64,000 nucleotides of DNA. It comes from Smaragdicoccus niigatensis DSM 44881 = NBRC 103563. GTDB lineage: Bacteria; Actinomycetota; Actinomycetes; Mycobacteriales; Mycobacteriaceae. Position 1 is the stretch's first letter. Each line of letters begins with the position of its first letter. Under the pieces are notes generated by a model. The model had not been told where the DNA came from and searched no databases. It was given only the letters and a program-made list of their open reading frames with translations. The translations under genes and the position numbers were made by a program. The DNA is taken from NCBI RefSeq assembly GCF_000380645.1, contig NZ_AQXZ01000006.1:17958-81957 (forward strand), read 5' to 3'. Of the stretch, positions 19,859 to 30,634 are shown one piece after another.

Positions 19859-20634
19859 TTAATGTGCTTAATGCCGAGCGAATCAAGCTGACCAGCGTGA
19901 AGTCGCCGAAATGGTGTGCCGCGATCATCGTGTTTCTGAGCATCAGCATCGCCGCGCTGGTCGGCTGGGTTGCCTCGCGTTCGGTTGCGGCAGGGGCTGG
20001 CGGCAAGGGTCAGTCGGAGGTCCTCCCGAACGTCGCCGCCGCGACGAACGGCGTGAGCGGACTCGGCGTCTACGTGCTGATGATCCTGGCCGCGCTGACC
20101 GTGACGAGTGAGTACCGTTTCGGCGTTATTCGGTCGACGTTCCAGGCGACCCCGAATCGATCCCGGGTGCTGGTCGCCAAAGCGATCCTCATGGGTTCGG
20201 TCGGTGCCGTCCTCACCCTGATCCTTGCGCTTCTCGCACTGGGCGTCTCCAAGGTGTTCGCCGGTGAAGCGGGCGGTAAGAACCTGGTTCTGAGCACTGG
20301 GGCCGACTGGCGTGCCGTGCTCGGTATCCCGCTCTTCGCAGCTCTGTGCGCGATCCTCGGTATCGGCGTCGGGGCGCTCGTGCGGCAGACCGCCGCTGCG
20401 GTGGCGATCCTCATTCTGTTCCCGCTGCTCATCGAGAGTCTGTTCCTGATGTTCGGCTCGTTCGGCGAGAAGGTGCTGCCGTTCCTGCCCTTCCGCAACG
20501 CGACGTACTTCCTTGCGGTCGGCGACGACTCCAGCTTCCACTGGGGGCATTGGGGCGCGTTCTTCTACTTCGCGGCAATGGTGTTCGTCGTCTTCGGTGC
20601 GGCCATTCTCGTTGTGCAGAGGCGCGACGCTTAA
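19855..20634 (+). CDS. ABC transporter permease, ABC-2 type
   Basis: This 259-residue protein has about six membrane segments, starting near residue 20 (CAAIIVFLSISIAALVG), and a conserved-looking TVTSEYRFGVIRSTF loop after the second segment, as in ABC-2 exporter subunits. The start GTG 19855 has AGGGAG upstream; an in-frame GTG at 19810 lies within the ATPase gene. It pairs with the ATPase. The stop overlaps the convergent antiporter gene by four bases. Confidence 0.85.
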   Translation: MINVLNAERIKLTSVKSPKWCAAIIVFLSISIAALVGWVASRSVAAGAGGKGQSEVLPNVAAATNGVSGLGVYVLMILAALTVTSEYRFGVIRSTFQATPNRSRVLVAKAILMGSVGAVLTLILALLALGVSKVFAGEAGGKNLVLSTGADWRAVLGIPLFAALCAILGIGVGALVRQTAAAVAILILFPLLIESLFLMFGSFGEKVLPFLPFRNATYFLAVGDDSSFHWGHWGAFFYFAAMVFVVFGAAILVVQRRDA

Positions 20635-21716
20635 GGGCTTACCGCCAGGAACACGAAGCTGCCGAAGATCAGCAGGTGCACCACGCCTTGCAAGAGAGTG
20701 GCGCGCCCCGGCACGACGGTGAGCACGCCGACCGCGACGGTCAGGGCAAGCAGCACCATGTGAAGCGGTCCGAGCCCGAGTTCGAGCGGACCACTCAGCC
20801 AGATCGACGCGACCGCGATCGCCGGAATCGTCAATCCGATGCTCGCCATCGCAGAGCCGAACGCCAGGTTGAGACCGACCTGAATCTGGTTCCGGCGGGC
20901 CGCCCGCGCGGCGGCGATCGTTTCGGGCAACAGGATCAAGAGCGCGATCACGACACCGACCGCGGAATTGTGCAAGCCCGCTGCTGCGACCCCGGACTCG
21001 ATCGCCGGGGAGACCAGCTTCGCCATTCCCACGACGCCGACGAGCGCGGCGAGCAGCAGCCCCAAGCTCAGCAGCGTCTCGCGGTCCGAGGGCGCTTCGG
21101 CATGCTCCGGGGCCGAACCCTCGGGCGGCAGGAAGTAGTCGCGGTGGCGGATGGTCTGCGTGAACACGAAGCACCCGTACAGCGTCAGCGACGCGACGCC
21201 GGCGAACGCGAGCTGGACCGAGCTGAACTGTGGGCCGGGCTCGCTCGTCGTGAACGTCGGGATGACGAGGCAGAGCGTCGCCAGCGTAGTGACGGTGGCG
21301 AGTTCGGAACCGGTGCCTTCGGCGTGGAACTCGGCGAACTTGCGTCGGATCGCGCCCAATAGAAGAACCAGACCGGCGATGCCGTTGCACGTGATCATGA
21401 CCGCGGCGAACACGGTGTCCCGGGCGAGGGTGGCCGAGCCTTCCTTGCCGGAGCTCATCATCGAAATGATCAGCGCGACTTCGATGACCGTGACCGCCAC
21501 GGCGAGAACCAGCGACCCGAACGGCTCGCCCACGCGGTGCGCGACGACCTCCGCGTGATGCACCGCGACGAGAACCGTTGCGGCGAGCAGAAGTCCGATG
21601 AGGACCACGCCGACCATCGGAAGGCTGCGGCCCCAGGTTCCGGCGAGTGCCACGAGTCCGACGAGCGGTACGACGATGGGTGAGTACCGCGTAGCCAGGC
21701 CCGTCATGATCTCCAT
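20631..21716 (-). CDS. Calcium/proton antiporter family protein (ChaA-like)
   Basis: This 361-residue membrane protein has two homologous halves of about five helices each, with the CaCA-family acidic repeat motifs AVAVTVIEVALIISMM (first half) and LLILLPETIAAARAARRN (second half). GSAMASIGLTIPA follows the second. It resembles E. coli ChaA, which exchanges Na+, Ca2+ or K+ for protons. The frame extends upstream, but ATG 21716 gives the usual N-terminus. It follows thiD by 26 bp on the same strand and may be cotranscribed. Ion specificity is not readable. Confidence 0.85.
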   Translation of the reverse strand: MEIMTGLATRYSPIVVPLVGLVALAGTWGRSLPMVGVVLIGLLLAATVLVAVHHAEVVAHRVGEPFGSLVLAVAVTVIEVALIISMMSSGKEGSATLARDTVFAAVMITCNGIAGLVLLLGAIRRKFAEFHAEGTGSELATVTTLATLCLVIPTFTTSEPGPQFSSVQLAFAGVASLTLYGCFVFTQTIRHRDYFLPPEGSAPEHAEAPSDRETLLSLGLLLAALVGVVGMAKLVSPAIESGVAAAGLHNSAVGVVIALLILLPETIAAARAARRNQIQVGLNLAFGSAMASIGLTIPAIAVASIWLSGPLELGLGPLHMVLLALTVAVGVLTVVPGRATLLQGVVHLLIFGSFVFLAVSP

Positions 21717-21742
21717 TGTCCAGATTCGGACGGAGTGCGGGT

Positions 21743-22573
21743 TCAGTTCGCTAGCCGCCACAGCGGAGACACCGGGCCATGGCCGGCCCCGAGGTCGTAC
21801 GACGCCTCGATGCAGCGCGTCACCCACTGCTTGCCGAACGCCACCGCTTCGGGCACCGGATACCCGTGCGCGAGTGCGCACGCGATCGATGCGGCGAGGG
21901 TGTCTCCTCCGCCGTGGTCGTTGCGAGTGGGGAACCGTTTGGCCGTGAACTCATGGAATTCGCTGCCGTCGAACAGCAAGTCGACGGATTCGCCACTCGA
22001 CCGGAGATGCCCGCCCTTCACCAGTGCCCACCTCGGCCCAAGCGCGTGCAGGGCGCGCGCCGCGTCCCGTGCGGTCCGGTCGTCGATGACGTCGATTCCG
22101 GTGATGAGCTTGACCTCGTCGAGGTTTGGCGTCACCAGGGTGGCGCACGGGATCAGCTCGTATTTCACCGAATCCAGCGCATCTTCGCGTAGCAGCGGAT
22201 CGCCGTGCATGGAGGCGCACACGGGGTCGACGACGAGCGGGATGCGGCGGCCGATACCTAATTCCCGGCACACGGACACGACTTCGGAGACGATCTCGCG
22301 CGACGACAGCATGCCCGTCTTCACTGCTTGAACACCGATATCCGAGACGACCGCACGCACCTGAGCCGACACGATCGACGGCGGAATCTCGTGAACTCCC
22401 GTGACGCCCACCGAGTTCTGCACCGTGACGGCGGCCACCGCCACGCACGCATGCAGGCCGCACATCGCGATGGTTCGGGAGTCGGCTTGGATTCCCGCGC
22501 CCCCTCCCGAATCGGTCCCGGCGATGGTCAGGACACGCAGCGGGGTCGTCCCCGGCGGGAAGAGTGGCAGCAC
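21743..22573 (-). CDS. thiD: Hydroxymethylpyrimidine / phosphomethylpyrimidine kinase
   Basis: This enzyme phosphorylates HMP and HMP-phosphate to HMP-pyrophosphate for ThiE. The 276-residue ribokinase-fold protein has LTIAGTDSGGGAGIQAD, AVTVQNSVGV, QAVKTGMLSS, VVDPVCAS, TPNLDE, LVKGGH and the anion-hole motif HGGGDTLAASIA, where the usual catalytic motif is GTGCTLS/A-like. The Asp is kept, but His-Gly-Gly-Gly replaces the common Gly-Thr-Gly. The GTG start at 22573 is approximate. It diverges from the AfsR-like regulator. Confidence 0.94.
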   Translation of the reverse strand: MLPLFPPGTTPLRVLTIAGTDSGGGAGIQADSRTIAMCGLHACVAVAAVTVQNSVGVTGVHEIPPSIVSAQVRAVVSDIGVQAVKTGMLSSREIVSEVVSVCRELGIGRRIPLVVDPVCASMHGDPLLREDALDSVKYELIPCATLVTPNLDEVKLITGIDVIDDRTARDAARALHALGPRWALVKGGHLRSSGESVDLLFDGSEFHEFTAKRFPTRNDHGGGDTLAASIACALAHGYPVPEAVAFGKQWVTRCIEASYDLGAGHGPVSPLWRLAN

Positions 22574-22620
22574 ACTCGCACCCTAGTCGGGGTGCCAGCC
22601 AGATTTCGGGGTGAAGGACT

Positions 22621-22665
22621 CTCGCCAGCCGACTTGTACAAAACCTGAGTTTTGTACGGGGCGAG
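22621..22665. promoter_or_regulatory. Nested dyad between thiD and the AfsR-like gene
   Basis: GTACAAAAC (22636-22644) and GTTTTGTAC (22649-22657) are perfect 9-bp arms around CTGA, inside outer arms CTCGCC (22621-22626) and GGCGAG (22660-22665). It is an A/T-rich core in a GC-rich divergent intergenic region, so an operator is likely. Confidence 0.55.
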
Positions 22666-22737
22666 ATTTTCAAGCAGTGTCCCTCCGCGATCGGCGCGTA
22701 GGACAGCCCGACGCGACGAGCGACAACATCAGCAACA

Positions 22738-25700
22738 ATGGTCACGATGTCAGGTCCACGCCTTCGACTGCTCGGCGAGCTCACCTGGGACGGCGTTCCC
22801 GTCCCGGGTGAGCGCACGCATACCCTTCTGACGGCCTTGGCGGCGGCGAATGGACGCGCGGTCCGGGACGACCGTTTGACCGCGGAGATCTGGGGCGACG
22901 AGCCGCCCGCCAACCCGACCAAGGCACTGCAGGTCGTCGTTTCGCGTGCGCGATCGGCGACTTCCGCGCAGGTCGTGGCACGGACCGACCACGGCTATCG
23001 GCTTGCGCTCAATACCGACGACGTGGACATCTGGGTGCGAGACCAGGCGCTGATCCGCGCGAGAACAGCGATCAACGACGGCGACTGGGCGACCGCTGAG
23101 TCGTGTCTGCCGGTCCTCCGAGAGACCGCGCCACTCCTGGCCGGGCGCGTGCTCTCCGCCCTCGGGCGGCATGACGAGGCGCTCCCGTTGCTCGCCGACC
23201 ATGGTGACGATGACGCCGCGCTGGTTGCCCGGCTCCACAGTGAAGCTGCCGTCCATGGCGTACCCGCGGCGCTCGCGCAGTACGAGACCTACCGAGAAGA
23301 TCTGGCGGACCGCCTGGGCGTGGACCCAAGTGCGCAACTCCGCGAAGTTCATCGCGAACTTCTGGCTCGCGATCGGCCGGTGCGTTCGGGTGTCCGTGCC
23401 GACGCATCGGGCCTCATTGGCCGCGATCACGACGTCGCGATTCTCACCGCGATGTTGAGCAGTGCCAAAGTCGTCTCGATCGTCGGTCCCGGCGGGCTCG
23501 GAAAGACGCGGCTCGCACACCTCCTCGGCAGCCGCTCGGGCCTCCCGGTGGTGCAGTTCGTCGAACTGGTCGGTGTCACGTCGCCGGACGATCTCGTCGG
23601 CGAGGTGGGTTCGATTCTGGGCGTGCGGGATTCGCTCTCCGGCACTCGTTCCTTGACACCGGCGCAGCGCGCCGACGTGCGGTCCCGGGTGGCGCAGCAA
23701 CTCGAGGTGGCGCCGACACTCCTGATCCTCGACAACTGCGAGCACATCGTCGAAGCGGTTGCCGATCTCGTCGCTTTTCTCGCCGCGGTCGTCCCTGGGC
23801 TGCACGTTCTCACCACGACTCGTGCGCCGCTGGCGATCTCCGCGGAACGGGTCTACTTACTGGGCCAACTCGAAGGCACGGACGCCATCGAGTTGTTCGT
23901 CCGCCGGGCTACCGCGGCCCGGCCGAACGCGACCCTGCCGCTGGAAACCGTCGATGAGATCGTCACTCGCCTCGATGGATTGCCGCTCGCGATCGAACTC
24001 GCCGCGGTGAAGATCCGTGCGATGTCCGCGGCCGACATCGCAAATCGCCTCAGCAATCGGTTCGCGCTGTTGCGCGGCGGCGACCGTAGTGCACCGGACC
24101 GTCACCAGACATTGCTCGCCGTCATCGACTGGTCGTGGAACCTGCTCACCGAACGTGAGCGCCGCGCCCTGCGTCGTCTCGCGGTGTTTCATGACGGGTT
24201 CACTCTCGACGCCGCGGAAGCGGTCATCGGCGACGAAGCGTTCGAATCGGTCGCCGAACTAGTCGATCAGTCGCTGCTCACGGTCGTCGAGCGTGCCGAT
24301 GGCGTCCGGTACCGAATGCTGGAAACGGTGCGGGAGTTCGGCCGGATGCAGCTCGTCGATGCCGGAGACGATCTGGATTCGATTGCAGCACAACGTCAGT
24401 GGGCCGTTGATCTGGCCGGTCGCGAGGCCCGGAGGTTGATCTCACCCGACCAGGTCGCTGCTGTGTCCGCCCTGCGACGCGAGGAATTGAACCTTTCCGA
24501 CATCCTCCGACAGGCCCTTGCCGAGAACGACCGCCAATCGGCGGTCACGCTCGTCGCGGCGCTCGGCGGTATCTGGGCGATCAGCGGTGACATGCCGCGC
24601 GTCGTCGTTCTGGTGGGTTCTCTCACCGACGCGTTCTCGGGGTGGACGCCACCACCGGAACTCGCGGACCGCACTCGGTTCGTCCTCGGTCTGACTCTGT
24701 TCGGCGCCGGTCTGGTTTCCTCGCCGGAGGAAACCGCGCGACTTCGCGAGACCTTGGCCGAGCTCGGTACTGACACCCCGCACCCGCGTTTGCGTGCACT
24801 GTTGCAGGCGCTGATCGGGCTGGCTGACGTGACCAGAGCGGCGGAGATCATCGACGACCTCACGAACGACCCCAACCCGCTCGTCCGGGCCGTCGGTCTG
24901 CAGTTCCGCTGCCACGAGCGGGAGAACGCGGGTGAGCCCCTCGCCGCCGTGGAGGCCGGCTCCCAGGCGTTGGCGTTGCTCGAGCCCTATGCCGCCGCCG
25001 ACGGACCGTGGAACACCGCAATGCTCCGTACTCAACTCGCGGGTCTGTATGCGCAGTTCGGAGACGTTGACGCCGCGGCCCGGTTGGCCGAGGTGGCGAT
25101 TCCACCCCTGGAGTTGCTCGGGAACTTCGACGAGGTGCAGCTCTTACGCAGCATGCTCGCGGTGGCTGCGATCGACGCGGGTGACTTCGCCGCGGCCGAG
25201 CGGATGGTGGAAGAGGCCACCACCGTTCGACACAGCGGCACGCTCGGCAGCCATGTCGCTGCGCTCTCCAGTCGAGCGCACTTAGCGATCGCGAGGGGCG
25301 ATATCGCCGGCGGTCTCGCGTATTTCCGCCGGGCCGTCGATGCCGCGCGCGAGGTGAAGTTCCCCGGTGGGGGCATGGGGGACCAAGCGCCGTGGGTCGT
25401 GGTCTCCGAGGCGACCGCCCTCGCCGCCTTCGCGCGACTCGGCTCGGGTGACGAGGGTCGTGACCTGTACGACGTGCAGTGCGAGCGCGCACGCATCGTC
25501 CTCGATGGCGAACGTCCGTTCCTCGACTTCCCGGTCGCCGGGATGATGGTGTTCGGAATCGGCGCCTGGGCTCTACTTCGGGGCACCATGCCGGTGCGGA
25601 CCGCACTCACCCTCATCGCGATCGCGGATCGCTTTGCCTACCACCGACTGGCGCCCGCACTGCGCTGGGAGCGGATAGTCGAAGACGCCGAGCGCATTGC

Positions 25701-25809
25701 GCCCGGCGTCCTGACCGAGGTCGAGTCGGAACTCGGCGATCGTCGAGGGCGATCGCTTCTCGCCACCGCCCTCGACCTGATCGAGTCGAACTACATCTTT
25801 CGCGAGTAG
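22738..25809 (+). CDS. AfsR/SARP-like regulator with BTAD, NB-ARC and TPR regions
   Basis: This 1023-residue protein has an OmpR-type winged helix (residues 5-95: LRLLGELTWDG, AVRDDRLTAEIWGDEPP, LQVVVSRARS) and a short bacterial transcriptional activation domain to about 220. An NB-ARC ATPase follows (Walker A GPGGLGKTR; LLILDNCEH; GLPLAIELAA) and then TPR-like helices. Proteins of this plan activate secondary metabolism or stress genes. A second ATG at 22747 is possible, and neither has a clear Shine-Dalgarno sequence. The 3' end overlaps the convergent DrrB-like gene by 19 bp. Its target is unknown, though the adjacent drug-type exporter is an obvious candidate. Confidence 0.87.
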   Translation: MVTMSGPRLRLLGELTWDGVPVPGERTHTLLTALAAANGRAVRDDRLTAEIWGDEPPANPTKALQVVVSRARSATSAQVVARTDHGYRLALNTDDVDIWVRDQALIRARTAINDGDWATAESCLPVLRETAPLLAGRVLSALGRHDEALPLLADHGDDDAALVARLHSEAAVHGVPAALAQYETYREDLADRLGVDPSAQLREVHRELLARDRPVRSGVRADASGLIGRDHDVAILTAMLSSAKVVSIVGPGGLGKTRLAHLLGSRSGLPVVQFVELVGVTSPDDLVGEVGSILGVRDSLSGTRSLTPAQRADVRSRVAQQLEVAPTLLILDNCEHIVEAVADLVAFLAAVVPGLHVLTTTRAPLAISAERVYLLGQLEGTDAIELFVRRATAARPNATLPLETVDEIVTRLDGLPLAIELAAVKIRAMSAADIANRLSNRFALLRGGDRSAPDRHQTLLAVIDWSWNLLTERERRALRRLAVFHDGFTLDAAEAVIGDEAFESVAELVDQSLLTVVERADGVRYRMLETVREFGRMQLVDAGDDLDSIAAQRQWAVDLAGREARRLISPDQVAAVSALRREELNLSDILRQALAENDRQSAVTLVAALGGIWAISGDMPRVVVLVGSLTDAFSGWTPPPELADRTRFVLGLTLFGAGLVSSPEETARLRETLAELGTDTPHPRLRALLQALIGLADVTRAAEIIDDLTNDPNPLVRAVGLQFRCHERENAGEPLAAVEAGSQALALLEPYAAADGPWNTAMLRTQLAGLYAQFGDVDAAARLAEVAIPPLELLGNFDEVQLLRSMLAVAAIDAGDFAAAERMVEEATTVRHSGTLGSHVAALSSRAHLAIARGDIAGGLAYFRRAVDAAREVKFPGGGMGDQAPWVVVSEATALAAFARLGSGDEGRDLYDVQCERARIVLDGERPFLDFPVAGMMVFGIGAWALLRGTMPVRTALTLIAIADRFAYHRLAPALRWERIVEDAERIAPGVLTEVESELGDRRGRSLLATALDLIESNYIFRE

Positions 25810-26615
25810 GAGCGGACCGCCAGCGGCGCGAAGACCGCGACGATGATCGAGCAGCCGAGCATTGCCCAGCCGACCTCGGCGGTCAGCGATCCATCGTTGA
25901 TGAGGTCGCGGCACGCGGTGACGACGTGCGACACCGGGTTGACCTTGACGAACGTCGCCAGCCAACCGGGAAGCGTGCTGGTCGGAACGAACGCGTTGGA
26001 CAGGAACGTCAGCGGGAACATGATCATCATTCCGATGCCCTGCACCGCCTGAGCGGACCGGGCGACCGTGCCAAGCCACGCGAAGATCCACGACAACGAC
26101 CAGCCCGCGAACACGGTCAGCGCCCAGCCGGCGACCACGCCGACCACGCCGCCGCCGGGGCGGAAGCCCATCGCGATGCCGACGGCGATGGTGATCGTCG
26201 CGGCGATGCCGTACCTCAGGAGGTCAGCGAGCATGGGACCAGCGAGGGGTGCGATCCGGGCAATGGGCATCGCCTTGAACCGGTCGAACACGCCTTTGTC
26301 CATGTCTTCGCGCATCTGGGTGCCGGTTGCCATGGACGCGGTGAGCGCAGTTTGAGCCAGGATGCCCGGGATGATGAGCGGCAGGTACTCCGCCACCGAT
26401 CCGGAGATCGCGCCACCGAAGATGTAGGCGAACATCGCGGTGAACAGGATCGGCTGGAAGGTGACGTCGAAGAACTGCTCCGGGTTGCGGCGCATCTTCT
26501 TGAGCGCGCGCCACGCCATCGCCAAGGTCTGGCTGACGGTGTCGGCGAGGCTGGGACGGGTTGCCAGTGGGCGGGTGACTGCCGGGGTTGCCGGCAGGAG
26601 GGTCTGGGTGGTCAT
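25791..26615 (-). CDS. ABC-2 type permease, DrrB-like
   Basis: This 274-residue protein has an N-terminal amphipathic stretch and six membrane segments (FQPILFTAMFAYIFGGAIS onward), plus the MREDMDKGVFDRFKAMPIAR loop typical of daunorubicin-resistance DrrB-type exporters. The ATG at 26615 shares a base with the stop of the ATPase gene (TGATG), so the two are translationally coupled. The substrate is unknown; DrrAB-like pairs export hydrophobic drugs or lipids. Confidence 0.9.
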   Translation of the reverse strand: MTTQTLLPATPAVTRPLATRPSLADTVSQTLAMAWRALKKMRRNPEQFFDVTFQPILFTAMFAYIFGGAISGSVAEYLPLIIPGILAQTALTASMATGTQMREDMDKGVFDRFKAMPIARIAPLAGPMLADLLRYGIAATITIAVGIAMGFRPGGGVVGVVAGWALTVFAGWSLSWIFAWLGTVARSAQAVQGIGMMIMFPLTFLSNAFVPTSTLPGWLATFVKVNPVSHVVTACRDLINDGSLTAEVGWAMLGCSIIVAVFAPLAVRSYSRKM

Positions 26616-27589
26616 CAGGCGACCTCCTCGGTCTCTTCGTTGGAGCTGTGGTGGCCAGTGAGAGCCAGGAAGACCTCGTCGAGGGTCGGCTGCTGCACGG
26701 CCGCGGTGGCGATCGACAGGCCGGCTTCGCGCAAGGCGATGAGTACGTCGGCGGCGCGGTTGGCGTCCGGCAACGCGATGTTGAGGCCGCCGGACTCGGG
26801 GGTCAGGACCGGACGTTCGTGAAGAACACGCTCGACCACCTGGGCGGCCCGCACAGTCTGGTCGCGGTCTTCGAGGCGCAGGTGCAGCGTCGAGTTTCCG
26901 ACACTGGTCTTGAGCTGGTCCGGAGTACCTTCGGCTACCTTGCGACCGCGGTCGATGACGGCGATCCGGTCCGCCAGTTGATCGGCCTCGTCGAGGTACT
27001 GGGTGGTGAGCAGGATCGTCGAACCGCTTGCGACGAGCTCGCGAATCGTGTCCCACATCTGGCCGCGGGTGCGGGGGTCGAGACCCGTGGTCGGCTCGTC
27101 GAGGAAGATGAGCGGCGGTTGGGAGATGAGCGATGCGGCCAGGTCGAGGCGGCGGCGCATACCTCCGGAGAAGTACCGGATCTGTCGCGTTGCGGCCTCT
27201 TCGAGGGCGAAACGAGTGAGCAGGTCCTCGGTGACGCTGCGAGCGCGTGCCTTGGTCAATCCGAGCAGGCGGCCGAACAGGTAGAGGTTCTCCGACGCCG
27301 TGAGGTTCTCGTCGACCGATGCGTATTGGCCCGTCACGCCGACCAATTGGCGGACCTGGTGGGCGTTGGAGGCGACGTCGATGCCGAAGATGCTGGCCTG
27401 GCCGGCATCGATAGGCAGCAACGTTGCGAGCATGGACAGTGTGGTCGTCTTGCCGGCGCCGTTCGGGCCGAGCACGCCGAAGACCTCTCCACGGCGCACC
27501 TCGAGGTCGATGCCGTCGACGGCACGGAAGTCGCCGAAGGACTTCACCAGGCCGTTGGCCTGGACTGCGAATTCAGGTGATTCGTTCAT
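26615..27589 (-). CDS. ABC transporter ATP-binding protein, DrrA-like
   Basis: This 324-residue ATPase has Walker A GPNGAGKTT near residue 43, signature FSGGMRRRLDLA, Walker B LIFLDEPTTGLDPRTR and a switch region LLTTQYLDEAD. The C-terminal 100 residues match the DrrA extension (TLHLRLEDRD, QPTLDEVFLALTG). ATG 27589 is preferred to the upstream in-frame start at 27607. It forms an operon with the downstream permease. Confidence 0.92.
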   Translation of the reverse strand: MNESPEFAVQANGLVKSFGDFRAVDGIDLEVRRGEVFGVLGPNGAGKTTTLSMLATLLPIDAGQASIFGIDVASNAHQVRQLVGVTGQYASVDENLTASENLYLFGRLLGLTKARARSVTEDLLTRFALEEAATRQIRYFSGGMRRRLDLAASLISQPPLIFLDEPTTGLDPRTRGQMWDTIRELVASGSTILLTTQYLDEADQLADRIAVIDRGRKVAEGTPDQLKTSVGNSTLHLRLEDRDQTVRAAQVVERVLHERPVLTPESGGLNIALPDANRAADVLIALREAGLSIATAAVQQPTLDEVFLALTGHHSSNEETEEVA

Positions 27590-27650
27590 GCCACTACTGT
27601 GCGGCACTCCGGTTTCACGGCGCTTTCACGGCGGATTCAGGGAGTTGCAT

Positions 27651-27723
27651 GCGCAAACCGGTCACTCACAGCCGGGCAAAGGAAATAGTTCCTTCGCGAG
27701 GCTGTACGTGACCGGTTTGTGCG
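27651..27723. repeat. Palindromic intergenic element, copy 1
   Basis: The 73-bp unit opens with GCGCAAACCGGTCAC and closes with GTGACCGGTTTGTGCG, giving 12-bp terminal pairing, and has a central hairpin AAGGAA-ATAG-TTCCTT. A second copy at 36405-36476 aligns over its full length. It lies downstream of the small membrane protein gene and upstream of the DrrA-like gene. Confidence 0.7.
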
Positions 27724-27736
27724 AGCGCGATGGGCC

Positions 27737-27949
27737 TCAGGCCATGTGCGCGTTCAGCCCGTGCCACGGTTTCCGACCGTTCCGAACGTTATCGACGACC
27801 GCCTTGACCTCATCGAGCTGCACGAACGTCCAGACCCAGATGACGAAGCCGATCGGGACGACGATGTACCAGTGCTGGACCAGCTGGAACATGATCGTGA
27901 AGAAGGCGATCAGGCCGATGATGATGGCGCCGGCGATGACTGACCACAT
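27737..27949 (-). CDS. Small two-helix membrane protein
   Basis: This 70-residue protein has two adjacent hydrophobic segments (MWSVIAGAIIIGLIAFFTIM and YIVVPIGFVIWVWTFV), then a charged tail DEVKAVVDNVRNGRKPW. ATG 27949 has GAGGAG six bases upstream; the frame extends further without support. It is divergent from a TetR gene across two matching operators, so it is probably the TetR target. I do not recognise the family. Confidence 0.8.
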   Translation of the reverse strand: MWSVIAGAIIIGLIAFFTIMFQLVQHWYIVVPIGFVIWVWTFVQLDEVKAVVDNVRNGRKPWHGLNAHMA

Positions 27950-27972
27950 GACGAACTCCTCAGATTCTCCGA

Positions 27973-28025
27973 TGGTACGTTCATGTACCACTCACTGAAA
28001 TCAATGGTGGTACGTTGATGTACCG
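27973..28025. promoter_or_regulatory. Two TetR-type operators
   Basis: TGGTACGTTCATGTACCA (27973-27990) and TGGTACGTTGATGTACCG (28008-28025) share 16 of 18 bases. Each has arms GGTAC/GTACC, and they are spaced 35 bp start to start between the small membrane protein and TetR genes. Confidence 0.75.
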
Positions 28026-28081
28026 TACTTCAAGCGAAAGTGATGACCGTCTCGTATTCGCAGGTCACATAGGGTGGTGGA

Positions 28082-28687
28082 GTGGACGAAACCGGAAGCG
28101 GCGCACGTGAGCGGCTCATCGAAGCGATGGCTGAGGTCATCGTCGAGAAGGGTTACGTCGCCACGACTGTTGCGGACATCGTCGCGCGGGCGCGCGTGTC
28201 TCGGCGCACCTTCTATGAGCACTTCAACGACAAGCAGGGGTGCATGCTGGCGTCCTACTACGCCATGGGTGCTCGTCTGTTGGCGACGGTCCCGGCCATC
28301 GACGCAGACACCTGTGGAAATGCGCACGCCTTGCTCCGAACTGGCATCGACAATTTCCTCGGCGTCCTCGCGGCGCATCCGCACTTGACCTACACCCAGT
28401 TCGTGGGAATTCACACGGCCGGGTTGACCACGTCGCCAGAGCGGCTTGCGATGCAGGACACGTTTGCGAAGCAGATGCGGTATCTCGCCAAGCAGGCCGC
28501 GCAATTCGACCCGACCGTGCGGGTCCCGTCCGAGTTGATGGCCGAAGCGCTGGTGGGCAGCATCGCCGAGATGATTGTTCGCTACGCGGCGAGAGGTCGA
28601 CTCGACAAGCTCGGGGAACTAGCGCCGACGATTCTCGAACTCGTCAGTGCGGTGACTCTCCGCGGGCAGCCGAACCCGGACGATTAG
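28082..28687 (+). CDS. TetR family transcriptional regulator
   Basis: This 201-residue protein has a canonical N-terminal DNA-binding domain (GARERLIEAMAEVIVEKGYV, VADIVARARVSRRTFYEHF, NDKQGCMLASY) and an unassigned ligand domain. GTG 28082 is preceded by TAGGGT six bases upstream, suggesting leaderless expression. The paired operators at 27973-28025 lie upstream and should mediate autoregulation and control of the divergent small membrane protein. Confidence 0.9.
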   Translation: MDETGSGARERLIEAMAEVIVEKGYVATTVADIVARARVSRRTFYEHFNDKQGCMLASYYAMGARLLATVPAIDADTCGNAHALLRTGIDNFLGVLAAHPHLTYTQFVGIHTAGLTTSPERLAMQDTFAKQMRYLAKQAAQFDPTVRVPSELMAEALVGSIAEMIVRYAARGRLDKLGELAPTILELVSAVTLRGQPNPDD

Positions 28688-28729
28688 CCTGCGGCGAGTG
28701 CGGGCCAATCGTCCGGATTCGGCAGAAAA

Positions 28730-30482
<1,753 letters not shown>

Positions 30483-30634
30483 GACCAATTCGTGGCCGAA
30501 TGGAAACGTCGCCGCCACGATACCGCGCAACAGTGAGTGTTAGCGGACCTTCGAAAGTGTGCCGGACGTAACACTCGAGACGCCGCGAGCGAGGTAGTAG
30601 CGAAAGAGATGCGTTTCACACTCGCATTACGTAG

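Noticed and set aside
20631..21881. Longer N-terminus (55 extra residues) for the antiporter
   Set aside because: The extension is Arg/Gly-rich, overlaps the thiD 3' end and is not membrane-like; ATG 21716 gives the family start.
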